Shown piece after piece: positions 8,613-16,798 of a DNA stretch of 64,000 bases; position 1 is the stretch's first letter, and the number at the start of each line of letters is the position of its first letter. The DNA comes from Actinoallomurus liliacearum. Lineage in GTDB: Bacteria > Actinomycetota > Actinomycetes > Streptosporangiales > Streptosporangiaceae. The position numbers and the translations under genes were made by a program. The notes beneath the pieces were generated by a model. The model saw only the letters and a list, made by a program, of their open reading frames with translations, made no database searches and had not been told where the DNA came from. The DNA is taken from the NCBI RefSeq assembly GCF_039542035.1, contig NZ_BAABHJ010000006.1:62001-126000 (forward strand), given 5' to 3'.

Positions 8613-8885
8613 ATGCACGTCACCGGCATTATCACCGCCATCATCATCGGTCTGATCATCGGTGTGCTCGGCCGCCTGGTCGTCCCAGGCCGCCAGCACA
8701 TCCCGATGTGGCTCACCATCGTCATCGGCGTCGTGGCGGCGCTGATCGGCACCGCGATCGCGGGCGGCATCGGCGTCGCGGACACCAAGGGCGTCGACTG
8801 GATCGAACTGGTCATCCAGGTCGGCCTGGCGGCCGTCGGCGTGGCCCTGGCGGCCGGGATGTACGGCCGACGAGGGGTGCGCTGA
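8613..8885 (+). CDS. GlsB/YeaQ/YmgE-family membrane protein
   Basis: A 90-residue protein with three hydrophobic helices (residues 4-24, 31-51, 66-84), the first two separated by GRLVVPGRQHIPMW, the family's conserved Gly/Pro loop. Members are small stress-associated inner membrane proteins of unknown mechanism, once annotated as transglycosylase-associated proteins. ATG 8613 follows AAAAGGAAG. A strong hairpin 16 bases after the stop ends the transcript. The 164 bases before the gene hold no other reading frame. Confidence 0.85.
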   Translation: MHVTGIITAIIIGLIIGVLGRLVVPGRQHIPMWLTIVIGVVAALIGTAIAGGIGVADTKGVDWIELVIQVGLAAVGVALAAGMYGRRGVR

Positions 8886-8901
8886 CCGCGGAACTGAAGC
8901 A

Positions 8902-8938
8902 ACGCGGGCCGGCCGGCCTCACGTCGGCCGGCCCGCGT
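8902..8938 (+). terminator. Hairpin terminator after the GlsB-like gene
   Basis: A perfect 13-bp stem (ACGCGGGCCGGCC with GGCCGGCCCGCGT) around an 11-base loop, 16 bases past the stop codon. No T run follows, as is common in high-GC actinomycetes. Confidence 0.75.
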
Positions 8939-8946
8939 GCGTCATG

Positions 8947-9110
8947 CCCGGCTCAGATCGCCGGGCCGCAGGCTTCCATCCCGGCCCGGGCCGGGCCACA
9001 GGGCTTCATCCCGGGCTCAGGCCGGCGCCCGCGCGCCATCCCCGGCTCAGGTCGGCCCGCGTAGCTCAGGTCCGGTTTCGGCGCGGGCCGGGCCCGGTTC
9101 AGGTCGCCGG
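8947..9110. repeat. Degenerate GGCTCAGGTCGSC repeats
   Basis: Five copies of a core close to GGCTCAGGTCG begin near 8949, 9013, 9043, 9063 and 9096 at irregular spacing, the last overlapping the end of the TetR gene. They fill the whole convergent gap and make no coherent reading frame. This looks like a decayed tandem duplication. Confidence 0.45.
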
Positions 9111-9689
9111 GCCCGCGATGCGGCCGCGGAGCAGGTCGACCAGTGTCGCGTGCACGTCGGTGAGCGGACGCGCCGGCTGCAGGGTGCGCCAGTCCAAAGC
9201 CACGGTCAGCACCATTCCGAACACCGCCGAGGCCGCCATGCCGACGTCCAGGTCCGCGCGAAGGTCCCCGTTCGCGACGGCGGCGCGCAGCACGTCGGCG
9301 ATCACCCCGATGGCGCGTTCGCGGATGAGCCGGGCGGCGTTCTGCCAGTCGCCGCCGGCCCGCCAGGTCTCGGCCAGCAGGAGCCGGGCGAACGCCTCGT
9401 ACTGCCCGATGAAGGCGAGCTCCGCGCCGACCACGGCGTCGAGCGCGTCGAGCGGCGCGCGTCCCTCGGCCGCGGTGCGCAGCGCGGCCGCGAGCCGCTC
9501 CACGCCGTACTCCAGCAGCTCGCCGAACAGCGCCGCCTTGCTCGCGAAGTTGTAGTAGACGGTGCCCTTGGCGACCCCGGCGCGTTCGGCGATCTGGTCC
9601 ACGGTCGTCGCGGAGTAGCCGTGCTCGGCGATCAACTCGACGGCGGCCTCGTACAGGCGTTGCCGCGTGCGTTCCCGTCGGGTGGGCAT
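9099..9689 (-). CDS. TetR-family repressor of the YhgE/ABC operon
   Basis: A 196-residue TetR protein: the HTH is at residues 20-55 (YSATTVDQIAERAGVAKGTVYYNF), followed by an all-helical ligand domain with no recognisable ligand signature. It is the third gene of a minus-strand operon; its ATG lies 7 bases after the YhgE stop and its GGGAG ribosome site is in that junction. The likely operator is the 26-bp palindrome in front of the operon's first gene, so it probably represses its own operon and is released by the compound the permease handles. Confidence 0.88.
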   Translation of the reverse strand: MPTRRERTRQRLYEAAVELIAEHGYSATTVDQIAERAGVAKGTVYYNFASKAALFGELLEYGVERLAAALRTAAEGRAPLDALDAVVGAELAFIGQYEAFARLLLAETWRAGGDWQNAARLIRERAIGVIADVLRAAVANGDLRADLDVGMAASAVFGMVLTVALDWRTLQPARPLTDVHATLVDLLRGRIAGPAT

Positions 9690-9696
9690 GGTCTCC

Positions 9697-11844
9697 CTAC
9701 AGCTTGAGCACCGGGTGCAGGCGCTTCAGCGTCCACACGCGTTCGCGTCGCACGGTGAGCATGGTCAGTGCCAGGCCGCCGGCCAGGTAGGCCAGCAGCA
9801 CCGCACAACATTCCCATACCGAGGTGAGCGGCCCGCCACTGATCAGATGCCGCAGCGCGGTGACCACCCGGCCCATCGGCAGGACGGGGTGCAGGACCTG
9901 GAAGAACGCCGGGCTGGTCTGGATCGGGTACGTCCCCGCCGACGAGGTCAGCTGCAGCATCAGGAGCACCAGCGCGATCACCCGTCCGACCGGCCCGAAC
10001 CTGCCGTAGATCAGCTGTACAACGGCCATGAACGAGGCGGCGGTGAGCACGAGGAGAGCGATCAGCCCCGCCCACCGCGCGGCCGTCAGCCCCAGAGCGA
10101 ACTTCAGCACGAGCAGCAGGACGGCGACCTGCAGGACGCCGACCAGCACCGCCGGGAACCACCCCGCGAACGCCACCCGCCGGGCGGGCGCGGCCGCCGC
10201 GAGCGCCCGGGGATTCAGGGGACGCAGCACCATGTAGACGAACATCGCGCCGACCCACAGGGCGAGGGGGATGAAGAACGGGGCGAAACCGGTGCCGTAG
10301 TCCGGGGCCGGGTTCGACTTGGCCGTCGCCAGCCGTACGGGGTCGCTCATCACCCCGGAACGCTGGTTCCGCTGGTCCTTGGTGTAGTCGGGGACCTGCC
10401 CGGTGCCCTCATGCAGGCCCTTGGCGAGCCGGTGCGCGCCCGTGGACGCCTGGCTCAGCCCGGACTCCAGTTGCCGGGCGCCCGTGTAGAGCCGGCCGAG
10501 CCCCGCGTCGAGCCGTACCGCACCGGACCGCAGCCGGGCGAGCCCCTGCGAGAGCTCGACCTCGCCGCTGTAGGCGGTGCCGATGCCCCGGTGCAGCGTG
10601 ACCAGGCCGGTGGCGACCTGGTGGGCGCCGCTGTTGAGGCGGTGGACGTCGCGCCGGGCCTGCTGCACCTTCCCGGCCAGGTGCGGCGCGTCCGCGGCGA
10701 GCCGCCGGGCGTCGGCGGCGAGCCGCCGGGCCTGGGCGGCGACCCGCCGCAGCTCGCCGGTGTGCGCCCGTACCTGGGTGTTGACCTGCCGAGCGGTGGT
10801 CAGCACCGTCGTGGCCGCCGAGCAGGCGGACGCCGCCTCCGGATGGGTCGCGGCCAGCGCGCAGATCGTCTTGCGGGCCGCCGCGGCCTGGCGTACGGCC
10901 TGGGCGGTCTGGTTCGGGAGGGCGTCGAGGGCGGTCGCGGCGGCGTCGGCGCCACGGGCGACGAGCAGGGCGGCGTTCCCGATGTCCTGGGGATGCCCGT
11001 TCAGGACGGGTAGGAGCTTGTCCGTGACCTGGTCGAACATGGTCGTGAGCCGCTGGGTCCCGGCGGCCACCTGGGCGCTGCCCGACTGCAGTTTCGCGGC
11101 GCCGGTGTTCAGCTCGGCCAGGCCGGCGACCAGTCGGTCGGCGCCGCTCTTGGCGGTCGCGAGCCCACTGACGAGCTCACCGGTGCCGTTCTTCGCCGTG
11201 CCGATGCCCTTCCTGAGCTGGGCGGCGCCGCTCTCGGCCTGGTCGATGCCCCGGGCCAGCCTGTCCGCGCCGTCCGCGGCCTGCTGGAGCTTGTCGTGCA
11301 GTTGCCCGAACGAGACGAAGATCTGGTCGAAGTAGTCGTGTACGGCACCGGCCGCGGCGGCGGTCTTGATCTCGTTGAACGCCGCGTTGGCGATGACGCT
11401 CGCGATGTAGCTGTTGGCGTCGTTCAGGTGGACCTGGAGGGCGCCCGGCCGCGGCGCGTTCTCCTGGTCCTGCGGCGACGCGAGGCTCGCGCTGAAGTCG
11501 GCGGGGATCGTCAGTGACATGTAGTACCGGCCGTTCGCCACGCCGTCGGCGGCCGTACGGTCGTCGACCTGATGCCAGTCGAAGACCTCGCGCCGCTTCA
11601 GCTCGTCGGCCAGGTCCTGCCCGGCGTGCACCGTCGCACCGCCGGCGGTGGCCGGCCGGTCGTCGACCACGAGGGCCACCGGCAGCCGGGAGATCTTGCC
11701 GTACGGATCCCAGAACGACCACAGGTACAGCCCCGCGTACAAGAGGGGCAGCATCACCAGCGCGACGATCGCGAGGCGGGTGAGCCGGGCCCGGGCGAAC
11801 CGGCGGAGCTCCAGCCCGGACAGTGACAGAGCGGGGAGCCTCAC
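9697..11844 (-). CDS. YhgE/Pip-family membrane protein
   Basis: A 715-residue protein with the YhgE/Pip (ABC2-like) layout: one N-terminal transmembrane helix (about 15-38), a long periplasm-equivalent domain, and five or six helices in the last 200 residues. The middle region (about 175-500) is coiled-coil like and repetitive, with recurring GA-Q/R-L blocks such as LARGIDQAESGAAQLRKG. Relatives include phage infection protein and type VII secretion-linked EsaA-type proteins; in actinomycetes they are usually called exporters. GTG 11844 overlaps the ATPase stop by four bases (GTGA), so the two are translationally coupled. Confidence 0.85.
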   Translation of the reverse strand: MRLPALSLSGLELRRFARARLTRLAIVALVMLPLLYAGLYLWSFWDPYGKISRLPVALVVDDRPATAGGATVHAGQDLADELKRREVFDWHQVDDRTAADGVANGRYYMSLTIPADFSASLASPQDQENAPRPGALQVHLNDANSYIASVIANAAFNEIKTAAAAGAVHDYFDQIFVSFGQLHDKLQQAADGADRLARGIDQAESGAAQLRKGIGTAKNGTGELVSGLATAKSGADRLVAGLAELNTGAAKLQSGSAQVAAGTQRLTTMFDQVTDKLLPVLNGHPQDIGNAALLVARGADAAATALDALPNQTAQAVRQAAAARKTICALAATHPEAASACSAATTVLTTARQVNTQVRAHTGELRRVAAQARRLAADARRLAADAPHLAGKVQQARRDVHRLNSGAHQVATGLVTLHRGIGTAYSGEVELSQGLARLRSGAVRLDAGLGRLYTGARQLESGLSQASTGAHRLAKGLHEGTGQVPDYTKDQRNQRSGVMSDPVRLATAKSNPAPDYGTGFAPFFIPLALWVGAMFVYMVLRPLNPRALAAAAPARRVAFAGWFPAVLVGVLQVAVLLLVLKFALGLTAARWAGLIALLVLTAASFMAVVQLIYGRFGPVGRVIALVLLMLQLTSSAGTYPIQTSPAFFQVLHPVLPMGRVVTALRHLISGGPLTSVWECCAVLLAYLAGGLALTMLTVRRERVWTLKRLHPVLKL

Positions 11845-12674
11845 AGCGCGACCTCCACGTCGGCGAGGTCGGCCGCGGACGCGCCGTCGACGCAGCTCGC
11901 GATGATCGTCACCTTGGCCTGCCGCGTGAGGGCGCGCAGGCAGGCCCACATCTCCCGCTGGTGGTCACCGCGCATGCCGTGGTCGACGTCGTCGAGGACG
12001 AGGAGCCGGGGCCGGTCCAGCAGGGCGAGGGCGGCGCCGAGCAGGTGCCGGTCGCGGGGACCGAGGTCGCCGGTCGGCGTGTCGGGATCCACGTCCAGGC
12101 CGACCGGGGCGAGCGCGGCGGCGACCTCGTCGGACCGCTTCGCCCGGCGGCGGGGGAGGAGCCCGGCGCGCAGGTGCCGGCGCTCGAAGACGTGCTCCGC
12201 GACGGTCAGCGCGTCGTCGAGCTCGTTGACGCCTTCCGTCTCCCCGATCGCGGCCACGCGCTGGATCGCCGCCGGGCCCGACCGCCCGGCGACCGTCACC
12301 TCTCCGGACGTCGGCCGCATCCGGCCGGCCAGCGTGAGCAGCAGTGACGTCCGCCCGCTCCCGGCCTCGCCGGACACCACGGCCAGGCCGCCCTCGGGTA
12401 GTGCGAGGTCGACGTCGCGGTACGCCCAGCCGCGGGCGCCGCGCAGCGCCAGCCCACGGGCTGCGACGAGGGGAGCGGGCGACCGGCGTCCGTCGGGCGG
12501 CGCGGGTTCGCCGGGCGGCGCGGGTTCACCGGGCGGCGGTCCGGGCACGTCGGACGGCTCTGCCCTCGGCGTCGATACGTCGGAGGGCTCTGACGCCGGC
12601 GGCCCGGTCAGGCCGTGCGGGTCGTCCACCGGCTGCGGCGTCGCGGTGCCTTCGGGTCGAGGGTTCGCTGTCAC
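11841..12674 (-). CDS. ABC-like ATP-binding protein with atypical motifs
   Basis: A 277-residue ABC-type ATPase, first gene of the operon with the YhgE permease. After 65 disordered residues rich in Pro and Glu comes the nucleotide-binding domain. Walker A reads GEAGSGRTS, with Arg in place of the usual Lys; the signature region is DLGPRDRHLLGAALALL rather than LSGGQ; Walker B is LLVLDDVD, with Asp at the catalytic Glu position. ATP may bind but hydrolysis may be weak. GTG 12674 is the start; the ribosome site is poor. The operator palindrome lies 15 bases upstream. Confidence 0.8.
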   Translation of the reverse strand: MTANPRPEGTATPQPVDDPHGLTGPPASEPSDVSTPRAEPSDVPGPPPGEPAPPGEPAPPDGRRSPAPLVAARGLALRGARGWAYRDVDLALPEGGLAVVSGEAGSGRTSLLLTLAGRMRPTSGEVTVAGRSGPAAIQRVAAIGETEGVNELDDALTVAEHVFERRHLRAGLLPRRRAKRSDEVAAALAPVGLDVDPDTPTGDLGPRDRHLLGAALALLDRPRLLVLDDVDHGMRGDHQREMWACLRALTRQAKVTIIASCVDGASAADLADVEVAL

Positions 12675-12689
12675 GGTCGTCTCGCCTGC

Positions 12690-12715
12690 TTTTGAACTGA
12701 CTGGTCAGTTCAAAA
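12690..12715. promoter_or_regulatory. 26-bp palindromic TetR operator
   Basis: Arms TTTTGAACTGAC and GTCAGTTCAAAA around TG are perfectly complementary. On the minus strand it includes a TTGAAC that can serve as -35 for the ATPase-permease-TetR operon, so a bound repressor would block RNA polymerase. The TGACTGGTCA core resembles known TetR-family sites. The 243 bases to its right (12716-12958) hold no convincing gene. Confidence 0.8.
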
Positions 12716-12958
12716 GTACCGTGATGAGGAGAACCATTGACCGTGATCCGTGGTGACATGACTCACCCGGGGCATTCGTGCCGCTGACCTGCCCGATCGC
12801 GGACACCACAAACCGGCGCACCCGGGACACCGGCGGGTTCCACGCCGGCGACGGCCGTCGCCGCGGTCGGCCGGGTCGGCCGCGCCGGCGACGACCGGGC
12901 GGCGATCGCCGGGCTCCAGTGGACGTGGTGGCGGCGGAGTGCCGTGCCGGCGCGGGGA

Positions 12959-13417
12959 TCAGGGGTGCCGTCGCACCGAGGTCGTGTCGCTCGTCAGCGG
13001 CGATCCGTTCGCTGCCGCGGGCAGGAGGTCGGGTACGCGGGCGCCGTCGCCGTCGACCAGGACCGAGTGCGTCTCGCCCGCCTCGAAGGCGTGGCGTTCG
13101 CCCCACTGCCGCAACGTGACGATCACGGGGAAGAGGTCTTTGCCCGCCTCGGTGAGCGCGTACAGCCTGCGTCTGCCCGAAGGGGCGTCGACCTGGGCGA
13201 GCAGGCCGTGGGCGGTGAGCTTGCGGAGCCGGTCGGTGAGGATGTTGCGGGCGATGCCGGTGCGCTGCTGGAAGTCGGTGAACGAGCGGGCGCCGTCCAT
13301 CGCGTCGCGGATGATCAGCAGGCTCCACCGGTCGCCGACCAGATCGACCGTGCGGGCGACCGGGCAGTTCGGGTCCGTCCACGCGGGGCCCTGTCCGTCG
13401 GTGTCGTCGCGTGCCAT
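12959..13417 (-). CDS. HxlR-family transcriptional regulator
   Basis: A 152-residue winged-helix protein with the HxlR hallmark near the N-terminus: CPVARTVDLVGDRWSLLIIRDAM, then FTDFQQRTGIARNILTDRLRKL as recognition region. The Cys at about residue 18 is the usual redox or ligand-sensing position. The 35 residues past the domain are low in structure. ATG 13417 follows GGAGGGG. It is divergent from the MFS transporter at 13502, with only 84 bases between them that contain a palindromic operator, so it most likely controls that transporter and itself. Confidence 0.88.
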   Translation of the reverse strand: MARDDTDGQGPAWTDPNCPVARTVDLVGDRWSLLIIRDAMDGARSFTDFQQRTGIARNILTDRLRKLTAHGLLAQVDAPSGRRRLYALTEAGKDLFPVIVTLRQWGERHAFEAGETHSVLVDGDGARVPDLLPAAANGSPLTSDTTSVRRHP

Positions 13418-13462
13418 CACCCCTCCAATGAGTTGCGTAATGAAACCATTCTCGCCTACTCT

Positions 13463-13491
13463 CCGATCGGTTGCAATTTGAAACCAATCGG
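13463..13491. promoter_or_regulatory. Palindromic operator between hxlR-type gene and MFS gene
   Basis: Inverted arms CCGAT-GGTT-CAA and TTG-AACC-ATCGG, centred at 13477, have one unpaired position per gap. A second half site, TGAAACCATT, lies at 13441-13450 and repeats the TGAAACCAAT of the palindrome. HxlR regulators commonly bind such sites in the divergent gap. The MFS ribosome site GGAGGT overlaps its right edge. Confidence 0.65.
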
Positions 13492-13501
13492 AGGTGTGCC
13501 C

Positions 13502-14701
13502 GTGAACGGGAGGACGAGGCTGCTGCTGGCGGTGGTGTGCGGCGTCGCGGTGGCGAGCGTTTACGCCGGGCAGCCGGTGCTGGGCCCGATGGGGCGTGAC
13601 CTGGGTGTTCCGGTCGACTCGCTCGGCTGGTTCGTGGCCATCGGCCAGCTCGGCTATCTGGCGGGACTGGTGCTGCTGGTGCCGTTGGGCGACATGCTCG
13701 ACCGCAGGCGCTTGATCGCCGCGCACCTCGCCCTGGTGGCCGCGGGAACGGCGATCACCGCGGCAGCGCCGGTCGCCTGGGCGGCATTCTCCGGACTGGC
13801 GACGGCGGGCGTGTTCGCGGTGGTGGTGCAGACCACCGTCGCGTACACGGCATCGATCTCCCCGTCCGCCGAGCGCGGGCGCAACCTCGGCATCGTGACC
13901 TCGGGCGTGGTGATCGGCATCCTCGGCGCGCGCGTCATCGCGGGAGTCCTCGCCGACCTGTGGGGATGGCGGAGCATCTACCTGACCCTGGCGATCCTCG
14001 CCGCCGTCCTCGCGCTGCTCACCCTCGCCCTGCTGCCCGCGGACGTCCGTCCGGGCACGGCACGGTACGGGCAGGTCCTCCGGTCCTTCGGCGGGCTGTT
14101 CGCCCAGCCGGTGTTCCTCAGCCGCGGGCTGATCGCGTTCTTCCTGTTCGCCTCGTTCGGCACGCTGTGGAGCGGCATGGCCCTGCCGTTGGCCGGTGCG
14201 CCGTGGCACCTCAGCGAAGCGCAGATCGGGCTCTTCGGCGTCGCCGGGCTTGCCGGAGCCCTCGGCGCCGCCCGGTCCGGACGCTGGGGCGATGCCGGGC
14301 ACGCGCGCCGGGTCACCGGCATCGCACTCGCACTCCTGGTCGCCTCCTGGGCCGCGATCGGACAGCTCCCGTGGTCGCTGCCGCTGCTGATCCTCGGCGT
14401 GATCCTGCTCGACTTCGCCGTTCAAGCCGTGCACGTGAGCAACCAGCACACGCTCACCGCCGCCTACCCCGACCGCACCAGCTCCACCATCGGCGCCTAC
14501 ATGGTCTTCTACTCCCTCGGCTCCGCCCTGGGAGCGGCCGCGACCACGGCCCTGTTCGACGCCGCCGGCTGGATCGGCCCCACCGTCCTCGGCGTGGCGC
14601 TCGCGCTGTGCGCGCTCGCCACCTGGGCGTTCAGCGCCCGTACGGCGACTCGCGCCGCCCGTCGTCCCCCGCTCGGCCAGGCGGAAGAGGCATTCGATTG
14701 A
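13502..14701 (+). CDS. MFS transporter, 12-TM (DHA1-like)
   Basis: A 399-residue major facilitator with 12 predicted helices. MFS motif A is present as LVPLGDMLDRRRLI between TM2 and TM3, and TM4 holds GVVIGILGARVIAGVLAD. The family includes arabinose/drug efflux proteins related to AraJ. GTG 13502 follows GGAGGT by six bases. The divergent HxlR regulator suggests inducible efflux of an aromatic or electrophilic compound, but the substrate is not known. It converges on recQ across a hairpin terminator. Confidence 0.85.
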   Translation: MNGRTRLLLAVVCGVAVASVYAGQPVLGPMGRDLGVPVDSLGWFVAIGQLGYLAGLVLLVPLGDMLDRRRLIAAHLALVAAGTAITAAAPVAWAAFSGLATAGVFAVVVQTTVAYTASISPSAERGRNLGIVTSGVVIGILGARVIAGVLADLWGWRSIYLTLAILAAVLALLTLALLPADVRPGTARYGQVLRSFGGLFAQPVFLSRGLIAFFLFASFGTLWSGMALPLAGAPWHLSEAQIGLFGVAGLAGALGAARSGRWGDAGHARRVTGIALALLVASWAAIGQLPWSLPLLILGVILLDFAVQAVHVSNQHTLTAAYPDRTSSTIGAYMVFYSLGSALGAAATTALFDAAGWIGPTVLGVALALCALATWAFSARTATRAARRPPLGQAEEAFD

Positions 14702-14783
14702 TCCCGCGGCTCCGTGCCGCCATCGTCGGCCGACTCGGCTTCGGCGGCGGCGCGGCCAGAACCGCCGTGCGGCACCCCGCGTG

Positions 14784-14806
14784 GGCGGCCGGCGGGGCCG
14801 GCCGCC
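14784..14806. terminator. Bidirectional hairpin between MFS gene and recQ
   Basis: A perfect 9-bp stem, GGCGGCCGG with CCGGCCGCC, and a 5-base loop, lying between two converging genes. Confidence 0.6.
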
Positions 14807-14811
14807 TCCGC

Positions 14812-16653
14812 TCAGTCCTGGGGCGCGGCGAGGGCGTCGAGGATCTGCTGGCCGTACTTGGCCAGCTTGCTCTCGCCGACCCCGTTGACGGAGGACAGCT
14901 CGGCGAGGGAGCCCGGAACGCGGGTGGCGATCTCGCGCAGCGTCGCGTCGTGGAAGATGACGTACGCGGGCACCCCCTGCTCCTTGGCGGTGGCCGCGCG
15001 CCAGGCGCGCAGCCGCTCGAAGACCGGGAGGGCCTCCTCGGGCAGCTCGGGGGCTGCCGCGCGGCCGGCCTTGGCGGCCTTCGCCGCCTTGGGCGCGGTA
15101 CGCGCCGGGTCGCGGCGCATGGGGACCTGTCGCTCCCCGCGCAGCACGGTCGCGCTGGCGTCGGTGAGCACGAGCGTGCCGTAGTCGCCCTCCACGGCCA
15201 GCAGCCCCTGGGCCAGGAGCTGCCGGACGACGCCGCGCCACTCGGCGTCGCTCAGGTCCGTGCCGACGCCGAACACCGTCAGGGTGTCGTGGTCGTTCTG
15301 GATGATCTTCGGCGTCTTCTTGCCGAGCAGGATGTCGACGATGTGCCCCGCGCCGAACTTCTGGCGCCGCTCGCGGAGCAGCCGCACGACGGTCGACAGG
15401 ACCTTCTGCGCGGCGACCGTGCCGTCCCACGACTCCGGCGGCGACAGGCAGGCGTCACAGTTGCCGCACGCGGTGCCGCCCTCCTGCCCGAAGTAGGCGA
15501 GCAGCCGGACGCGGCGGCACTCGACGGTCTCGCACAGGGCGAGCATCGCGTCGAGGTGGGCGGCGAGCCGGCGCCGGTGCGCGGCGTCCCCATCTGAGGA
15601 GTCGATGAGCTTGCGCTGCTGGACCACGTCCTGCAGGCCGTACGCCATCCAGGCCGTGGACGGCAGGCCGTCGCGCCCGGCGCGGCCGGTCTCCTGGTAG
15701 TAGCCCTCGACGGACTTGGGCAGGTCGAGGTGGGCGACGAAGCGCACGTCGGGCTTGTCGATGCCCATGCCGAACGCGATCGTGGCGACCATGACGACGC
15801 CGTCCTCGCGCAGGAAGCGCGCCTGGTTCGCCGCGCGGGTGGCCGGGTCGAGGCCCGCGTGGTACGGCAGCGCGGTCACGCCGTTCTCCACGAGGAAGGC
15901 GGCGATCTTCTCCACCGACGCGCGGGAGAGGCAGTAGACGATGCCGGCGTCGCCCGGGTGCTCGGTGCGCAGGAACTCCAGCACCTGCCGCTTCGGCTCC
16001 CGCTTCGGCACGATGCGGTACTGGATGTTCGGCCGGTCGAAGCTGGCCACGAAGTGGCGGGCGTCCGCCAGGCTCAGCCGCGCCGTGATCTCCTGGTGCG
16101 TGGCCGGAGTGGCGGTGGCGGTCAGCGCGATCCTGGGCACGTCGGGCCGGCGTTCGTGCAGCACCGAAAGCGCCAGGTAGTCCGGCCGGAAGTCGTGCCC
16201 CCACTGCGCGACGCAGTGCGCCTCGTCGATCGCGAACAGCGAGATGTCGGCCCGGTCGAACAGCCGCAGCGTCGACTCCAGGCGCAGGCGCTCCGGCGCC
16301 AGGTAGAGCAGGTCCAGCTCGCCCGCCGCGAACGCCGCCTCGACCGTGCGCCGCTCGTCCGGGTCCTGGGTCGAGTTGAGGAACCACGCGCGCACGCCGA
16401 GGGCGCGTAGCGCGTCGACCTGGTCCTGCATCAGGGCGATGAGCGGCGAGACGACGACGCCGACGCCCTTCCGCACGAGCGCGGGGATCTGGTAACACAG
16501 CGATTTGCCGCCGCCGGTCGGCATGAGCACCAGCGCGTCCCCGCCGGCGACGACGTGCTCGATGATCTCCTGCTGGCCCTCCCGGAACTCCTCGTAGCCG
16601 AAGACCCGCCGCAGGACCTCGGACGCCTCGCTCATCGGTTCGGAAAAGGCCAT
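14812..16653 (-). CDS. recQ: ATP-dependent DNA helicase RecQ
   Basis: A complete 613-residue RecQ. Helicase lobe 1 has Walker A MPTGGGKSL (residues 44-52) and IDEAHCVAQWGHDFRPDY with the RecQ aromatic-rich loop; lobe 2 has FGMGIDKPDVRFVAH and the arginine-finger region ETGRAGRDG. The zinc site follows (C near residue 370, then CGNCDAC), then a winged helix, an Ala/Lys linker and a C-terminal HRDC domain ending near VGESKLAKYGQQIL. It unwinds branched DNA in recombination repair. ATG 16653 lies six bases after TAGGGT (16665-16660), suggesting a leaderless transcript. Single gene. Confidence 0.95.
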   Translation of the reverse strand: MAFSEPMSEASEVLRRVFGYEEFREGQQEIIEHVVAGGDALVLMPTGGGKSLCYQIPALVRKGVGVVVSPLIALMQDQVDALRALGVRAWFLNSTQDPDERRTVEAAFAAGELDLLYLAPERLRLESTLRLFDRADISLFAIDEAHCVAQWGHDFRPDYLALSVLHERRPDVPRIALTATATPATHQEITARLSLADARHFVASFDRPNIQYRIVPKREPKRQVLEFLRTEHPGDAGIVYCLSRASVEKIAAFLVENGVTALPYHAGLDPATRAANQARFLREDGVVMVATIAFGMGIDKPDVRFVAHLDLPKSVEGYYQETGRAGRDGLPSTAWMAYGLQDVVQQRKLIDSSDGDAAHRRRLAAHLDAMLALCETVECRRVRLLAYFGQEGGTACGNCDACLSPPESWDGTVAAQKVLSTVVRLLRERRQKFGAGHIVDILLGKKTPKIIQNDHDTLTVFGVGTDLSDAEWRGVVRQLLAQGLLAVEGDYGTLVLTDASATVLRGERQVPMRRDPARTAPKAAKAAKAGRAAAPELPEEALPVFERLRAWRAATAKEQGVPAYVIFHDATLREIATRVPGSLAELSSVNGVGESKLAKYGQQILDALAAPQD

Positions 16654-16798
16654 TCCGCAACCCTACGGCGAAGCGTTCCCTCCCCGCGCCCGGAATCCGC
16701 CGCCTGTGGACGACCGAGGTGAGAGTCGCTGGTCCGGCCGGTCCGGCCGGTCCGGCCGGGCGGCCGTCGGCCAGGGCCGGGGTCCGCCCGCAGCCGCG

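Noticed and set aside
12778..12958. Short open frame in the gap between the ABC operon and the HxlR gene
   Set aside because: Mostly Arg/Gly/Pro/Ala with no family pattern and overlaps the HxlR coding end on the other strand.
16730..16762. GTCCGGCCG triplet repeat near the recQ start considered as a CRISPR-like or operator array
   Set aside because: Only about three 10-base copies with no spacers; simple slippage repeat.
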